A DNA stretch of 64,000 bases from Platerodrilus igneus (taxonomy: Eukaryota > Arthropoda > Insecta > Coleoptera > Lycidae), in contig JARFIW010001216.1 of NCBI GenBank assembly GCA_036346225.1, forward strand, positions 1 to 64,000, in the 5' to 3' direction. The first letter of the stretch is position 1. Each line of letters begins with the position of its first letter. The notes under the pieces were generated by a model. That model was not told where the DNA came from. It made no database searches and saw nothing but the letters and a program-made list of their open reading frames with translations. Position numbers and translations under genes: made by a program. Positions 1 through 12,120 of the stretch are shown in pieces.

Positions 1-1299
1 CCTCGAATTGATCTACGAGCTGGAGTGCAGGATATCATAGCAGCTAGCAATCAGAATGATAGGCGATCTCAACTTAGATCTGTTTTGGCACAGGAAACCA
101 AAGGCATTGCTATCTTAAAGAACCCCGTTGGCGACTGGCCACTTAACGTATCAGAAATTAAATTATCTTTAGATGATATATCGAATATAATACATAAAAC
201 AGATCTTAGTGCCACTAATATCGAATTAGGGAGATTGACTTCGAGAATAACTCACGTCAAACAGCGAGTTGATTCACTATCTTTATATAACGACGACCAA
301 GCGACTCAAGCTAAACAAAGTTTGTTGTCCGAGGTGTTATTGCTCGAAGGGATTGTTTTAGAAAGACTTAATCCTAATGCAGACGCAGATATATCGTTAC
401 CTTTTTCAAATCTTGTGCTTGCCGAACCCAAACCTGTAGGAAAACCTATACCTGTATACAAATGGGGTCTCACTTTCGAAGGGTTTGATTCGCAAGTCTC
501 TTTATCATCCTTTCTTGACCGGATTAATGATTTTAAAATTTCTCGCGGGTGTACCGACCAGGACCTATTTATCTCAGCTGGTGATTTGTTCGCAGGCTCA
601 GCGTTAATATGGTACAGAAACATACGACACCAAATTTCTACCTGGAATGAGTTAGTTGCCTGTTTAAAACGAGACTTCCTACCTTATGGCTACATTAACG
701 ACCTTTGGAACGAAATTCGAAACCGAACTCAAGGTCCCGACGAAAATGTTGTTTCTTTTATTACCTCATTAGAAGCTTTATATAGCAGACTCGACAAAAA
801 ACCTTCCGAATCCGAAATTATCGATCAATTACTTAGAAATTTAAACCCCTATTTCTCAGAACGTTTGGCATTACAGCCCATATCTTCGCTAGCTCACTTT
901 AAAGACCTATGTCGTTCTCTTCAAGAAGTGAGGTCAAGAATTAACAAATATCGGCCACCACCCGAGAAATTATCTGGTCTTCTAGAACCTGATTTAGCTT
1001 GCCAAGTTCGACCTTCCCGTAAACTATCTACCCTTAACGTTCCTCCTACCGTAACTAATAACGCACTTACCTGTTGGAACTGCAAGCGAAGTGGACATAG
1101 CTATACTGTCTGCACATACCCTAGAAATATTTTTTGTTATGGTTGTGGCCGCTCAAATATCTACAAATCTAACTGCACCAACTGTAATCCTAACGTATCG
1201 GGAAACTCCCGTCGAGATATTTTAAATCAGGGTGTGAATATCTCAAGAAACCAAAATCGCCCTCAACACCAATCATCCAACGGACACAGACGCCAATAA
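1..1299 (+). CDS. gag: Gag polyprotein of gypsy-1 (5'-partial)
   Basis: Structural capsid/nucleocapsid protein that would form cytoplasmic virus-like particles around element RNA. The frame is open from base 1, so the true start is upstream; the first candidate start inside the window is a GTG at 25. The central part (from about residue 145 of the stretch beginning at 25) matches the retrotransposon Gag capsid fold, with an aromatic-rich WGLTFEGF segment and an ALIWYRNIR segment. The C-terminus has two zinc-knuckle-like clusters, CWNCKRSGHSYTVC and CYGCG...SNCTNC, followed by a basic, Asn/Gln-rich tail. The TAA is at 1297-1299. The similar CYGCG...C..C cluster in the minus-strand element W marks the two as related. 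Confidence 0.85.
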   Translation, partial: PRIDLRAGVQDIIAASNQNDRRSQLRSVLAQETKGIAILKNPVGDWPLNVSEIKLSLDDISNIIHKTDLSATNIELGRLTSRITHVKQRVDSLSLYNDDQATQAKQSLLSEVLLLEGIVLERLNPNADADISLPFSNLVLAEPKPVGKPIPVYKWGLTFEGFDSQVSLSSFLDRINDFKISRGCTDQDLFISAGDLFAGSALIWYRNIRHQISTWNELVACLKRDFLPYGYINDLWNEIRNRTQGPDENVVSFITSLEALYSRLDKKPSESEIIDQLLRNLNPYFSERLALQPISSLAHFKDLCRSLQEVRSRINKYRPPPEKLSGLLEPDLACQVRPSRKLSTLNVPPTVTNNALTCWNCKRSGHSYTVCTYPRNIFCYGCGRSNIYKSNCTNCNPNVSGNSRRDILNQGVNISRNQNRPQHQSSNGHRRQ

Positions 1300-3128
1300 A
1301 TTCAAATTATAAAACCACTTCTAACGTTGTACCGTCATTAAATTTATCTAATAATAATATCGCTACTATTAATGTACAAAATGCCTTACCTTTAGAGGAA
1401 TTATGCTATACTACTCCAGCCGAGTGGTCTAAGTGGTTACAAACCGTCAATTCCTTTTATCATAAAAAGACTGCCGCTGTTTCACAACTTGTTAAAAAAC
1501 CCTTCGATAATCGTCCACACTTATCTATCTCAATAGGTTCCTTAAATGTAATTGCTTTATTTGATACAGGTTCTTCATGTTCTCTTATAAATAACGAAGG
1601 TTTACATCAATTATCTCAACAAAATATCAAAATTCAAATTATTCCCGAAAAAACTTCCATAAATTTAGCTGACGATAATCAAATACATGTAACTGGTTCC
1701 CTTAAGTTAAAAATTCGTGTAGAATCTCTTGAACGTGAGGTTTTATTTTTGATTGTCCCTGCATTAGCTTATCCCTTTCTACTGGGCGTTGATTTCTGTA
1801 AACTTTTTAATTTGTCACTTTACTTCCAGGATTTTTCATGGCAAACCTCTATTAAAACGAACTCCTGTGCATCTACAGGAATATCTAACAAAATCTCTCT
1901 TACTGATTCCCAAAATGTAACCCTTAACGCTACAATCGACAAATTTCGCAAACTTAATACCTCTGAACTTGGTTGTGTTACAACGGCAACACACGTTATC
2001 TCTACAGGTGATGCCCTTCCCTTTAAGCAACGTCAATATCCCTTATCGCCTGCATTACAAAAGCATTTACATGCGGAAATAGACAAAATGTTAGTATCTG
2101 GTGTTATCTCTCCTTCAAATTCACCATGGACCTCTCCTGTATTACTAGTTCGGAAAAAGAATGACGAATGGCGTGTCTGTTTTGATGGCAGAAAGTTGAA
2201 CTCTGTTACTGTTCCAGACGCTTACCCTTTACCTAGAACTGACTCGATTTTAAGCAGGCTTCGTAACGCAAAATTTATCTCATCTATCGACCTTAGACAA
2301 GCTTTTTATCAGATACCTCTCGACTTATCTTCTCGTCAAAAAACTGCTTTTTGTGTCCCAGGCCGAGGTCTTTTCGAATATAATTTTTTGCCATTTGGTC
2401 TCTGTAACGCTCCACAAACTTTACAACGTACTATGGATCAAACGTTAGGTCCTATCTTACATCAAGAACGTGCCTTTGTGTTTTTAGATGATATCTTAGT
2501 TATCTCAAGTTCTTTCGATGAACATATCGCCACATTAGATGAAGTTGCTGAACGTTTAAGCGCAGCAGGCTTTAAGATAAACTGGGAAAAGTCTCAATTT
2601 TGTCGTTCATCCCTCACATTTCTCGGTTTTATTATCGATGGGACAGGCTTACGAGCAGATCCTGCTAAAGTTGATGCCATTACTAAATTTAAAACACCTA
2701 AAACTGTTACCGAAATCAAACGTTTGATTGGAATGATTAGCTATTATCGCATTTTTTTACCTAACCTTTCAACTATATCCGCACCCATTACTGCTTTAAT
2801 TAAAAATAAAAATAAATCCCAAACTATCGAGTGGAATTTAGAATCTCAACAGGCTTTCGAACAAATTAAAACATTAATCACTTCAGCACCTATCTTAATC
2901 TCTCCAAATTTCGATGATAAGTTTTATATACAAACCGATGCCTCACTTACTGGGTTAGGTGCAATGTTGTTCCAGGTAAACAATGGTTTAGAACATCCAA
3001 TCGCTTATGCGAGCCGTGCCTTAACTTCTGCCGAACAAAAATACTCTGCTACCGAACGAGAACTATTGGGCGTTATCTTTGGCATCGAGAATTTAGAGGA
3101 TATGTCGAAGGTACACACTTTACCGTAA
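1194..3128 (+). pseudogene. pol: Pol of gypsy-1: protease, reverse transcriptase, start of RNase H (frameshifted)
   Basis: This frame opens at 1194, inside gag and in the -1 frame, and runs to a premature stop at 3126-3128. An aspartic protease active site (FDTGSS) lies near 1560. The reverse transcriptase follows, with its [13 protein letters not shown] motif near 2390 and the catalytic FLDD box near 2480. The tether and the first RNase H strand (YIQTDASLTGLGA) lie near 2930. Comparison with the second copy at 9150 shows that one A has been lost from a run near 3090, which switches frame and ends the ORF. RNase H then continues in another frame. The RT itself looks uninterrupted here. Confidence 0.85.
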
Positions 3129-4551
3129 TCACTGATTGTGCAGCACTCACTTGGCTTAATAACTTGAAACAACCCGCAGGTCGTTTGGCAAGATGGAACT
3201 TGCGTATATCTCAATTTACTTTTGACGTTAGTCATAGGCCTGGCAAATTAAATATCGTACCTGATGCCTTATCTCGAGATGTTGTTTCTCTTAACCTTCC
3301 AAATTTAATTCTGGATACCTGGTACCTCAATATGATTAGAAAAGTTTCCGATACCCTGACAAATTTCCTACCTTCCGTGTAACTAATAATAGACTGTATA
3401 AATTTGTATCTTCGTCCCCACATAAAATATCGAATATACCTGAATGGAAACTCGTTGTGCCCACTGCAAACCGCAGTGAGGTGCTCAAATTATGTCACGA
3501 CGATCCCTTAGCTGCACACCTTGGTGTTACAAAAACTCTCGCAAAATATCTGAATTTGTATTACTGGCCCACACTTAAGCAATCTGTTTGTCGTTAAATC
3601 AAGAGCTGCAAAATTTGTGGTTCTCATAAGAGTTCACAAGACGCTCGCCCTGGTTTAATGGGTAACTTTAAGCGTGTATCTTATCCCTTTCAATTAATAT
3701 CGCTTGACTTATTAGGACCTCTCCTCGATCGAAAAGAGGCAATCAATATCTTTTAGTCGTTACCGATTGGTTTTCTAAATTTGTTATGGTACAACCCTTA
3801 CGTAAAGCTACATCCGCTGCAATAATTAAATTTCTAGAACAGAATGTCTTTCTTATCTTTGGTGTCCCCCAGATTATTCTTTGTGACAATGGTGCACAAT
3901 TTATCTCTAAAGATTTTCAGAATTTCGTTAAAAGTTACAAAGTACAAAAATTTGGTTTAACGCAAAATATCATCCCCAAGTAAACCCTACCGAGAGTAAA
4001 TCGAGTTTTAATTACCGCTATTTCGTCTTATATTGATTCAGACCATACTACATGGGATGAACATATCTTTGAAATTGCTCAAGCTTTGCGTACATCTAAA
4101 CACGAAGCAACCCAATTCACTCCGTCTTTTCTTGTTTTTGGAAGATATACCCCAATCGATGGGAGTTACTATGGTTTAGTGCCTGACGATACTAACGTTA
4201 TTGAATTTGACGATAAAGTATGTTGGGACAAGGACCAACAGTCATTACCTTCTATCTTTAACGACGTTAGAAAAATTTGTTAAAAGCTTACGAAAAGAGC
4301 AAGGACCATTATAACTTGCGTAAGCGAAATATTTCCTTTGCCTTGGGCGAACAAGTTTGGAAAAGAACTATGTCTTATCGGATGCATCTAAGAAATTTTC
4401 TTCAAAATTAGCCCCTAAATTCATTCTTTGTAAAGTCACACGTGTTATTAGTCCCCTTATCTACGAACTTCAGGATACTGAAGGAAAACGCCAAGGCAGG
4501 TGGCATATTAAAGACCTTAAGCCATTCTCTGCTGACCCAAATGCTAATTAA
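3093..4551 (+). pseudogene. Pol of gypsy-1: end of RNase H and integrase (decayed)
   Basis: This segment continues pol after the frameshift near 3090. RNase H ends with the LARW and PDALSR signatures (about 3185-3275). The integrase HHCC zinc domain follows (YYWP near 3560; CKIC near 3610) but is cut by a TAA at 3595-3597. The DDE core lies at about 3700-4020; the CDNGAQF motif is near 3880, and indels occur near 3725 and 3960. The C-terminal tail (GRWHIKDLKP) ends at 4551. It carries at least three frameshifts and two in-frame stops, so no functional integrase is possible from this copy. Confidence 0.82.
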
Positions 4552-6194
4552 GTTTTTCGCGTTCCATTCTCCTCACGATTTACCTAATATTTTTTGTTCT
4601 CACCATCAATTAGTATCTTTAATTACTTATTCCTTCTCTCATATAGTATATAATTTCTTACACGTTTAACTTCACTTACCTTAATTTAGCTATCTTTTTC
4701 TTTTCGTTGACTTTCCTTCACCATACCGTTAGATATATATCACTTCATCCTCTACACCCCCCAATATAACTCTGTCGTTTCATTTAACCCTTGAAATTTT
4801 CCTACTACATATTGTTCGGTCTTTAGTATTTCTCTTATATGGTTTAATTGTATGGTAATTGTCGTAACTTTGGTTGAAATAACCCATTGAATTTTTATGA
4901 TTGGTTTTAGCTGATGTTGAGTGGATGATTTTTTCTTTGGGCCAACATAGGAGTCATAACCTATGCCATTGTAAGAAATAGTTCATATTCGCAGTTGCAA
5001 GAACTAAGATTATCTATTCCGTGTGTTTTTCTTCTGAATTATTGCAGTTGCCCACATTATACTACATCATTACACTATATCTTTATTTGTTTTTCTATTA
5101 AATCAACATAACTTATAAACATTTTTTTCGTTGTTTTTTATTGAACTTTGTGGTGAGGTGCTATTGCTTCTTATTGTTATCTTATTAAATTCTCGGTTGT
5201 TTTAACATATGGGGACAGTGTATCTGTATTTAACTGCTTATAATTGGACATTTTGATGTGTTTAGGGTGCTACCGATTTAAAAAACTACCTTAAAACAGT
5301 TTGTTTTTGTGTTTGTATCTGTGAAGATACTTTTAAGTTGTCGTGTCTATCTTTGTCTGATTTTCTTATCGTAGTCGAAGCACTCGTTAGGAAAATTATC
5401 GCACTAGTTCTCTTAGGAGCCTAGTGAATGTCAACATATGACATATCTTATCTTGTCGGATTATTATCGCAGGTGGTCCTTCAGACTGCGCTGTGTTTAA
5501 TAGGGACAACTCTCTACTTTCTCTTGGACGCTTGTCCAAAAACTATACTCTTTCTTAACCCGCTATCTCCGCTATGCCTTATTCTTCTCTCGGTGGACCT
5601 GTTCTTGTCCCGGAACACCCGTCTGCCACATAAGAATGATGTTCCCTCATTCCGAGCTGCTGACCACACTGGTTGGTTGAGTAGCGCTTTGCTATCCACC
5701 TTTCCCTCTGTCGCTTTTGCTCAATGCGAGCCCTTCCTCTACTTTCTTCTACCTAGAGGTGCCTCTTATGCACTTCAAAACCAATCTCCTTCTTTTTACC
5801 GTTCCTGTTTCTCTACTACCTTTTCTTTCTGTTAGTCACCGTGTGGTTGCGCGGGAGGTTTCCACAGACACCTGGACCATGTCTCTGCGAATCTTTCGTG
5901 GGGTCATGCGGTGCCGCTGTCAGTGCATAGGCTCTGGCAGTGAAGGTATGTATGAGTGTGTGAATGTGTGAGTGAATGAGTATATCGTATATACCGAATG
6001 GATATCGGGTGATAGTTCACCGATATCGATCAACGCTGGGTGCAGGAATGCACCCAAAGGTCTTTACCGGTCCCCCGTGCTGTTCTTGCGAACGGACCTG
6101 CCTCACAGGTTTCTCTTTTTAGAGGGCACGGGTCAATCCCATTTAAACGGCTCTACTGGAGCCACTCTATTTGTTGTTATCATTGTTTTGGGTA
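4552..6194. other. Non-coding 3' flank of gypsy-1; no recognisable gene
   Basis: AT-rich and pyrimidine-rich sequence. The longest open frame (5428-5835, plus, 135 codons) is hydrophobic near its N-terminus but has no recognised domain; an env-like remnant cannot be excluded, but nothing supports it. A donor-like GGTATGTATGAG occurs near 5945. I see no polypurine tract or LTR boundary here. Confidence 0.4.
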
Positions 6195-6645
6195 ATAACT
6201 AGGCCAATATCTTTGTCTTCTTTATTATCTTCGATAATACCTTTAGGTTTAATATCGTTATCTTATTGATTACCTTTGGTAATAAATTTAGTTTAGTATC
6301 GTTATCTTACCGATTACCGTTAGTAATAATTTTGGTTTAATTTATCGTTATCTTACCGACTACCGTTAGGAATGACTTCGAGTTATTTCGCGTTATCTTA
6401 CCGGTTATCTTGAGTAATAACTTCTGTTAAATTCATGTCACTTTACCTACTATCTCCTATAATCACTTTAACTTAATATCGTGTTATCTTATCGAGTATC
6501 TCAAAAAAAATAACTAAAGCTTAATACCGTTATCTTATTCATTACCTTTGAGGATAACAACTTAAGCGTAATATCTTTACCTTATCTATTATCTTTAACA
6601 TCAATTTGAGATCTTATCTTATCTTTTTATCGTCCTAACGTGTGG
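6195..6645. repeat. Degenerate minisatellite, ~45-bp period, core ATCGTTATCTTACCG
   Basis: About eight to nine imperfect units share the core ATCGTTATCTTACCGATTAC followed by TAATAA. Cores occur near 6258, 6298, 6343, 6390, 6478, 6522 and 6570. One further unit occurs at about 8040-8068, immediately before the second pol copy. The tract therefore probably belongs to the 3' non-coding region of the gypsy-1 family. Confidence 0.75.
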
Positions 6646-7274
6646 TATATATGACCAGACGTGGGAATTATTTTTTCCTGAAATTTAAGTGAAAAAGCTA
6701 ACCCGATTTAGAAATGTAATTTGTTAGGTTAGCATATAAGGATTTAGTAGGTGGTACTTTTGGTAAATTTGTGGATTCACAACTGTGTCATGGACAAGTT
6801 AAATGTGCATCGGAGGAAACCAAAGTACCAGTAACAAAATTTGCTAGAGTGCAGAGTGACGCACTCCATGAACATTTTCAAATTTGGGCACTTCTTGCCA
6901 AAAAAGAAGAATAGTTTGATGCGACACTCATGTGTGTTTGCATATAAGAACTTTATGTTAGCTTAGTTAGATAGGTTTAGATAGGTTAGGCGACTTGTCG
7001 CACCCGTGTTAGTTTAAGTAGTGTTTCATGCTCCCCGACAAATTTGTGCTGTCGGTAATTAGTGTAGTCACAGACTATCGGGCTACCTATTCCGTTCCTG
7101 GTACTTCGGTAGACGTGTTATCGGTCGAAAAAACCAGGTGGCGCCTTATATAAACATTTTGTAGGTTTTAAGTTAGGGTTTATATAGGGTAATTAGGATT
7201 TAGATTTTAAGCTGTTACTGTGCTAACAGACTTTTTCTTTTTTTAAGTTTTTTCTTTTGTGGCTTTGTCGCGAT
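6646..7274. other. Unassigned intervening sequence
   Basis: No coding potential is recognised. A TATA-like CTTATATAAAC lies at about 7145 just after a GGCGCC, and AT-rich sequence follows. It may be part of an LTR or 3' untranslated region, but no matching second copy is present in the window. Confidence 0.3.
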
Positions 7275-8019
7275 TGTTACGTGCAAACCGAATTTGCACT
7301 TTAACATTGTTTTAGTTTAGTTTTCTTGATGTACGGAAGTTTCCCGCCATAATTTTTAAATACGCAAGACGCGGGAACATTTTAAATAGACTGGGCGGTG
7401 CTTCCGGCACGTCATAGTAGTGAGTTTGCGTAGTGTTTTTATCCCTAGAGGGTTAGGACAATACGAGACAATGGGGTGGGGAGTTTCTCGCTTCTCGCCC
7501 TAAAACGTGGCTGTTTGCCTGGTGGTGTGAAGTGAATTAGACGTTTCTTTTGGGTGACGTACCGTATCGTAGCTATGTAGAATCCTTTCTCTAATTACCT
7601 TTTTGTTGTCTACCTTTTACCTTCTTCCTGTCCACCCTTACATAGGTACAATCTGCGCCACCGAAGGACCTACCGACCTCCACATCTGTAGATGGAGAGA
7701 TCCATGTCCACCGCCGCTAGCCGAGCTGTTCCTTAAGTATTTGGTAGCGTCGACGCCATCTCTAATTCCTCCAGAAGGAGCCGGATGCGTGGTTACAGGC
7801 CTACTGAAGGAAATTGCAGGCGGATGCAAAATACCTGATGTGAGTAACCCTTAATTAATTTGCATGCATTATTCTTGTGTTAGAGATTGTTTAAATTTAC
7901 GTATTATTACGCAATATCTGACACGTATCAATAGTTGACCTCGCCCCAAATCTGTATAAGAGCTCGCGTTGCCAACTGTTGATAGTGTCTATTATATCAC
8001 ATTCCCGGTGTAGTAAATA
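7275..8019 (+). mobile_element. X-family LTR-like element, copy X1
   Basis: Starts TGTTACGTGC like copies X3 (38935) and X4 (50228). It shares with them the block containing GTACGG(A/G)AGTTTC.CGCCATAA, a TTTTAAATAGACT promoter-like box and CGTCATAGTAGTGAGTTTGCG. An acceptor-like CTTACATAG ends at 7645 and a donor-like GATGTGAGTAACC lies at 7840. The 3' end is placed at 8019 by alignment with the other copies and is less certain. Unlike X2-X4, it shows no clean flanking 4-bp duplication (CGAT on the left, TCGA on the right). It could be the LTR of a larger element or a rearranged copy. Confidence 0.65.
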
Positions 8020-8086
8020 TCGAACTTTTAAATTTTAACTACCGTTTTTAATATCGTTATCTTACCGTTTTACTTATAAGAGCTCT

Positions 8087-9398
8087 TCCTTTTAAACAAC
8101 GTCATTATCCGTTATCGCCTGCATTACAAAAGCATGTACATTCCGAAATACATAATATACTCGGTTCTGGTATTATCTCTCCTTCAAATTTGCCATGGAT
8201 GTCTCTCGTGTTATTAGTCCGTAAAAACGACGAATGGTGTGTTTGCTTTGATGGTAGAAAGCATAACTCTGTAACTGTGCCCGATGCCTATCCCTTACCC
8301 CGTACTGATTCTATTCTAAGCCGGCTTCGAAATGCTAAATTTATCTCATCTATCGATCTTAGACAAGCTTTTTTATCAGATCCCTCTTGACTTATCTTCA
8401 CGTCTAAAAATTGCTTTTTGTGTTCCACGTCGGGGTCTTTTCGAATATAATTTCTTACCATTTGGTCTCTGTAACGCACCGCTAACTTTACTACGTACTA
8501 TGGATCAAACGTTAGGTCCTATCTTACACCAGGAACGCGCTTTTGTATTTTTAGACGACATATTAGTTATCTCAAGTTCCTTTGAAAAACATATCGCTAC
8601 ACTCAATGAAGTTGCTGAACGCTTAAATGCAGCAGGTTTTAAAATAAATTGGGAAAAATGTCAATTTTGCTGTTCTTCTCTTACATTTCTTAGTTTTATT
8701 ATCGATGGAACTGGTCTTAAGGCAGATCCTGCTAAAGTCGACGCTATTACTAAATTTAAAACACCCAAAACTGTTACCGAAATTAAACGTTTAATAGGAA
8801 TGATTAGCTACTATCGTATTTTTCTACCTAATTTCTCAACTATATCTACACACATTACTGCCTTATTTAAAAATAGAAAAAAAGTCAATCTGTCGAATGG
8901 AATTCAGAAGCTCAGCAGGCTTTTGAACAAATTAAAACGTTAATCACTTCTGCACCTATCTTAATCTCGCTCAATTTTAATGAAAGATTTGATATATAAA
9001 CCGATGCCTCACTTACTGGTTTAGGCGCAATGTTGTTTCAAGTAAGTGATGGATTAGAACACCCTATCGCTTATGCTAGTCGTGCTTTAACTTTTGCTGA
9101 ACAAAAATATTCAGCTACCGAACGTGAATTATTAGGGGTTATCTTTGGTATTGAAAAATTTAGAGAATATGTTGAAGGTACACATTTTACAGTAAATACG
9201 GATTCTGCAGCTCTCACATGGTTGAATAACTTAAAACAACCCGCAGGTCGGTTGGCAAGATGGAACTTGCGTATCTCTCAATTTACCTTTGACGTTCGGC
9301 ATATACCTGGTAAATGAAGTATCGTACCTGATGCCTTATCTCGTGATGTCGCTTCTCTTAACCTCCCAGATCTAATTCCTGATGCCTGGTATCTCAAC
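8087..9398 (+). pseudogene. Second gypsy-1-family pol copy: reverse transcriptase and RNase H (5' truncated, broken)
   Basis: Homology to gypsy-1 pol begins abruptly, at the position equivalent to 2016 in the first copy, so gag, protease and the RT start are missing. RT motifs include LPFGLCNAP (near 8460), FLDD (near 8550) and the thumb/connection region. An extra T in the run near 8370 shifts the frame, and a second indel near 8880 shifts it again. A CAA-to-TAA change at about 8996 and a TGA at 9315 add stops. RNase H motifs TDAS, TERELLG, LARW and PDALSR are all visible. The copy is a dead fragment, clearly diverged from the first copy. Confidence 0.85.
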
Positions 9399-10250
9399 AT
9401 GATAAAGAAAGTTTCTGAAAATTCCGATAAATTTTCCATCTTTTGTGTAATAAATGATAGATTATATAAATTTGTATCTTCCTTATCTCGCAAAATCTCT
9501 AACATCCCTGAATGGAAACTTGTTCCTACCGCTAACCTCAGTGAAATTCTTAAATTGTGTCACGACGACCCTATAGCTGCTCACCTCGGTGTTACAAAGA
9601 CCTTAGCTAAAACATCTGAACTATATTACTGGCCTACATTAAAACAATCGACCTGCCGTTATATTAGAAGCTGTAAAATTTGTGGGTCTCAAAAGAGTTC
9701 TCAAGAAGCCCGTTCTGGTTTAATGGGTAACTTCAAACGTGTATCTTATCCCTTTCAATTAATATCGCTTGACTTATTAGAATTTCTCCCTCGATCCAAA
9801 AAAGGTAACCAATACCTTTTAGTCGTTACCGATTGGTTTTCTAAATTTGTTATGGTACAACCGTTACGTAAAGCCACATCTGCCGCTATAATCAAATTCC
9901 TAGAACAAAATGTATTTTTTATCTTCGGTGTTCCCCAAATTATTCTCTGTGATAATGGGGCACAATTTATCTCAAAAGATTTTCAAAATTTCGTTAAGAG
10001 TTATAAAGTACAAAAAATTTGGTTTAACGCAAAATACCATCCCCAGGTAAACCCTACCGAAAGAGTAAATCGAGTCTTAATCACTGCTATCTCTTCATAT
10101 ATCGATTCAGACTACACTAGGTGGGATGAAAATATCTTTAAAATCACTCAAATTTTGCGTACCTCTAAACACGAAGCAACCCAATTTACTTCATCATTTC
10201 TTGTTTTTGTGAGATATACTCCAATTGATGGCAGTTATTACGGTTTGTAA
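9399..10250 (+). pseudogene. Integrase of the second gypsy-1-family pol copy (283 codons, largely intact)
   Basis: Integrase inserts element cDNA into chromosomes. This 283-residue frame keeps the N-terminal zinc domain (HDDPIAAH, then CKIC). It also keeps all three catalytic acids: the Asp in SLDLLEF, the Asp in CDNGAQF and the Glu in NPTERVNR. The last two are separated by 35 residues (D-x35-E), as is canonical. The frame stops at 10248-10250, short of the C-terminal domain that the first copy retains to 4551. The upstream RT/RNase H in the same copy is broken, so it is very unlikely to be expressed as a functional protein. Confidence 0.8.
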
Positions 10251-11934
10251 CGTGCATTTTTAATCGTTTAACATTTTACGCTTTTTCTCAATTAGTAAAT
10301 ACCTTTCTGCAATTACTATTTCTATATTTTATATTTATTAGTATAAAGTAAATACTTTCGAATATGATAAACCGCTGTAATTAATTAGTAGATAATTATA
10401 GATTGCATCGTTTTTGTCTGGCCGTCGTATAAATTTAGTTCCTATGTGAATATACAAGCCTAGATAAGAGTCGATAAGAGGTTATAATAGCAACGAGTTT
10501 ATATAACATATTGGAGAGGTGTTTTAGTTTTGTTCTTCGTTCCTAAATATTAATTGTGCTTTTAGTTGAGTTTCTTTTGAAATAACAGTTGGAGTTTGCT
10601 CTTCGTTCCTAGATATTAATTACGTTAAAAGTATTGTTTCCTTGTTGCTTTGAAAATAGTGAGAATTAATGCGGGATAAATTTCGAATTGTGCATGGACA
10701 AGCACGGCACGCTTTTAGTTGTTTTTCTTGTGAAATAAAAGTTGTATATTAACTGTAGCAGTGTAGTTCTGTTTACCATTTGAAGGATCTTATGCTTGAT
10801 ATGTAACGTGTTTGACGTGCTGGTTTTACGGAACACGGACGGTTTTAGTGATACGCGTAGCTTTACTAATTGTTTTTTGTTGATTTTCTGTTGGAAATAA
10901 AAGTGATAGAATTTGTTGGACTCGACCTGCACGCGTTTTTGTTTACGGTGCATTTGACGGACTTGCTTAGCGTTTGAACGTGCTTTATTGATTGTGTTTT
11001 TTTTGTTGATTTATCTTTTTATATTTGAACTGTGTGTGTGTGCGATCTAGTTTCGCGGTCCTTTTCTTCTCAGAGTAGCGCATACTTTGGATTATTTAAA
11101 TACAGTGATACTGTAGTTTCTGAATTTTCTAACAACAAAGAATCTAAAATAGATCATTACTTGCGCAAATTTCGTTATTTGCGAAATATAACAGATTACC
11201 GGTTTACAAAGGTATTGGTTGAAGTTTCTCACTGCTTTTTGGGATGTTTATGAAAATAATATACATTCGGTCCCAGTTGAAATTAAACTAGTGCTACAGA
11301 ATATTTCGAAATTATTGTCTTAGGAAATAGAATTACCAAGAAATTTATCAAGGCTACATAGTTCCGACGCGTGATATTGTCTGCTGCTAACCCCAGTGAA
11401 ATACGTAGGTGTGATTAGTGTAACGTGTGATAAGTTCCATCAACACTCTCACAGTCAAGGGTAAAGTGCTTCGTTAGTGCAGGACATCGTTGAATCCCAC
11501 ACTTCAGTTGCAAGGAGGCGTTGCTGAAGGACTTTTGTAAGTTGAACTATTTCCTACTGGTTATTACTTTAAATATCTATTCGTTGCTTTACCATATCTT
11601 TGTCGTTCTGATACCTTTTACAATAGACTTGCATGCTATTTTAAAACATAGAAAAAAAAAGAAAGAAAGAAAACTCAATACTACTGAATTACTCATACCA
11701 ATTGTGTCTTATCTATTTATCTTTTGTCAACATTTTGTCTGATTTATGTTTAATTGGTGTGTGAGGAAACGTTTCTGCTACTCCCCAATATTACCTCACT
11801 TTGTACTAAACATTTTTCTGTATTGCTCTTACCGTTGTTATATTATATAGATTATCCAAACAGTTTCTTTTTTTTACATTCTACAAAGTACTGAATAATT
11901 TAGACTTTTCATTGCTGCTATACTTATTCTTTTT
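10251..11934. other. AT-rich sequence without a recognisable gene; small internal duplications
   Basis: Short open frames (for example minus 10666-10953) have no recognised domains. A 24-bp segment with core CTTCGTTCCTA occurs at about 10531-10554 and again at 10598-10621. Related segments with TTTTCTTGTGAAATAAAAGT follow near 10720 and 10885. A donor-like ACTTTTGTAAGTT is at about 11530. Part of this may be the LTR of the Y-family element whose LTR end is at 12099, but I cannot place its left boundary. Confidence 0.35.
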
Positions 11935-12120
11935 TTTCAGGTTTGCTTAACTATTTTTCTTGCAGGTATGGTCACTAACTCCTTACCGGCGCATACATTA
12001 TCTGTCAGTCTGCTTTCTACAACCCCCCTACTCTCCGATTGAGCCCGGTCATTTCTTTGATTTTCTTTGTGTTACGCACGGCTACGAAGAAACGTAACAT
12101 AAATTTGGCGCCCAACGTGG
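11935..12120 (+). mobile_element. Y-family LTR 3' end and primer-binding site (copy Y1)
   Basis: The segment from TTTTCTTGCAGGTA (about 11955) to the LTR end CGTAACA (12093-12099) aligns with 45093-45311 and 54651-54874. After a short spacer comes the primer-binding site TGGCGCCCAACGTGG (12106-12120), whose TGG complements a tRNA CCA tail. The left LTR boundary is not resolved. Confidence 0.6.

Larger units (their letters stand above)
1..4551 (+). mobile_element. Ty3/gypsy retrotransposon gypsy-1 (5' end outside window)
   Basis: Gag, protease, reverse transcriptase, RNase H and integrase motifs occur in the Ty3/gypsy order (integrase last). Pol lies in the -1 frame relative to gag and overlaps it by about 100 nt, as expected for programmed frameshifting. 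No LTR is seen at the left edge, so the 5' end lies outside the window. The last recognisable coding segment is the integrase C-terminal tail ending at 4551. Gag is open, while pol carries several frameshifts and stops, so this copy is inactive. A diverged second copy of its pol lies at 8087-10250. Confidence 0.88.

Noticed and set aside
5428..5835. 135-codon frame downstream of gypsy-1 pol as a possible env gene
   Set aside because: No signal peptide, cleavage site or fusion-peptide pattern can be recognised; only a hydrophobic stretch. Left as unassigned sequence.
7271..8023. A 4-bp target duplication for X1
   Set aside because: The left flank CGAT and right flank TCGA do not match at the aligned ends, so no duplication is claimed for this copy.
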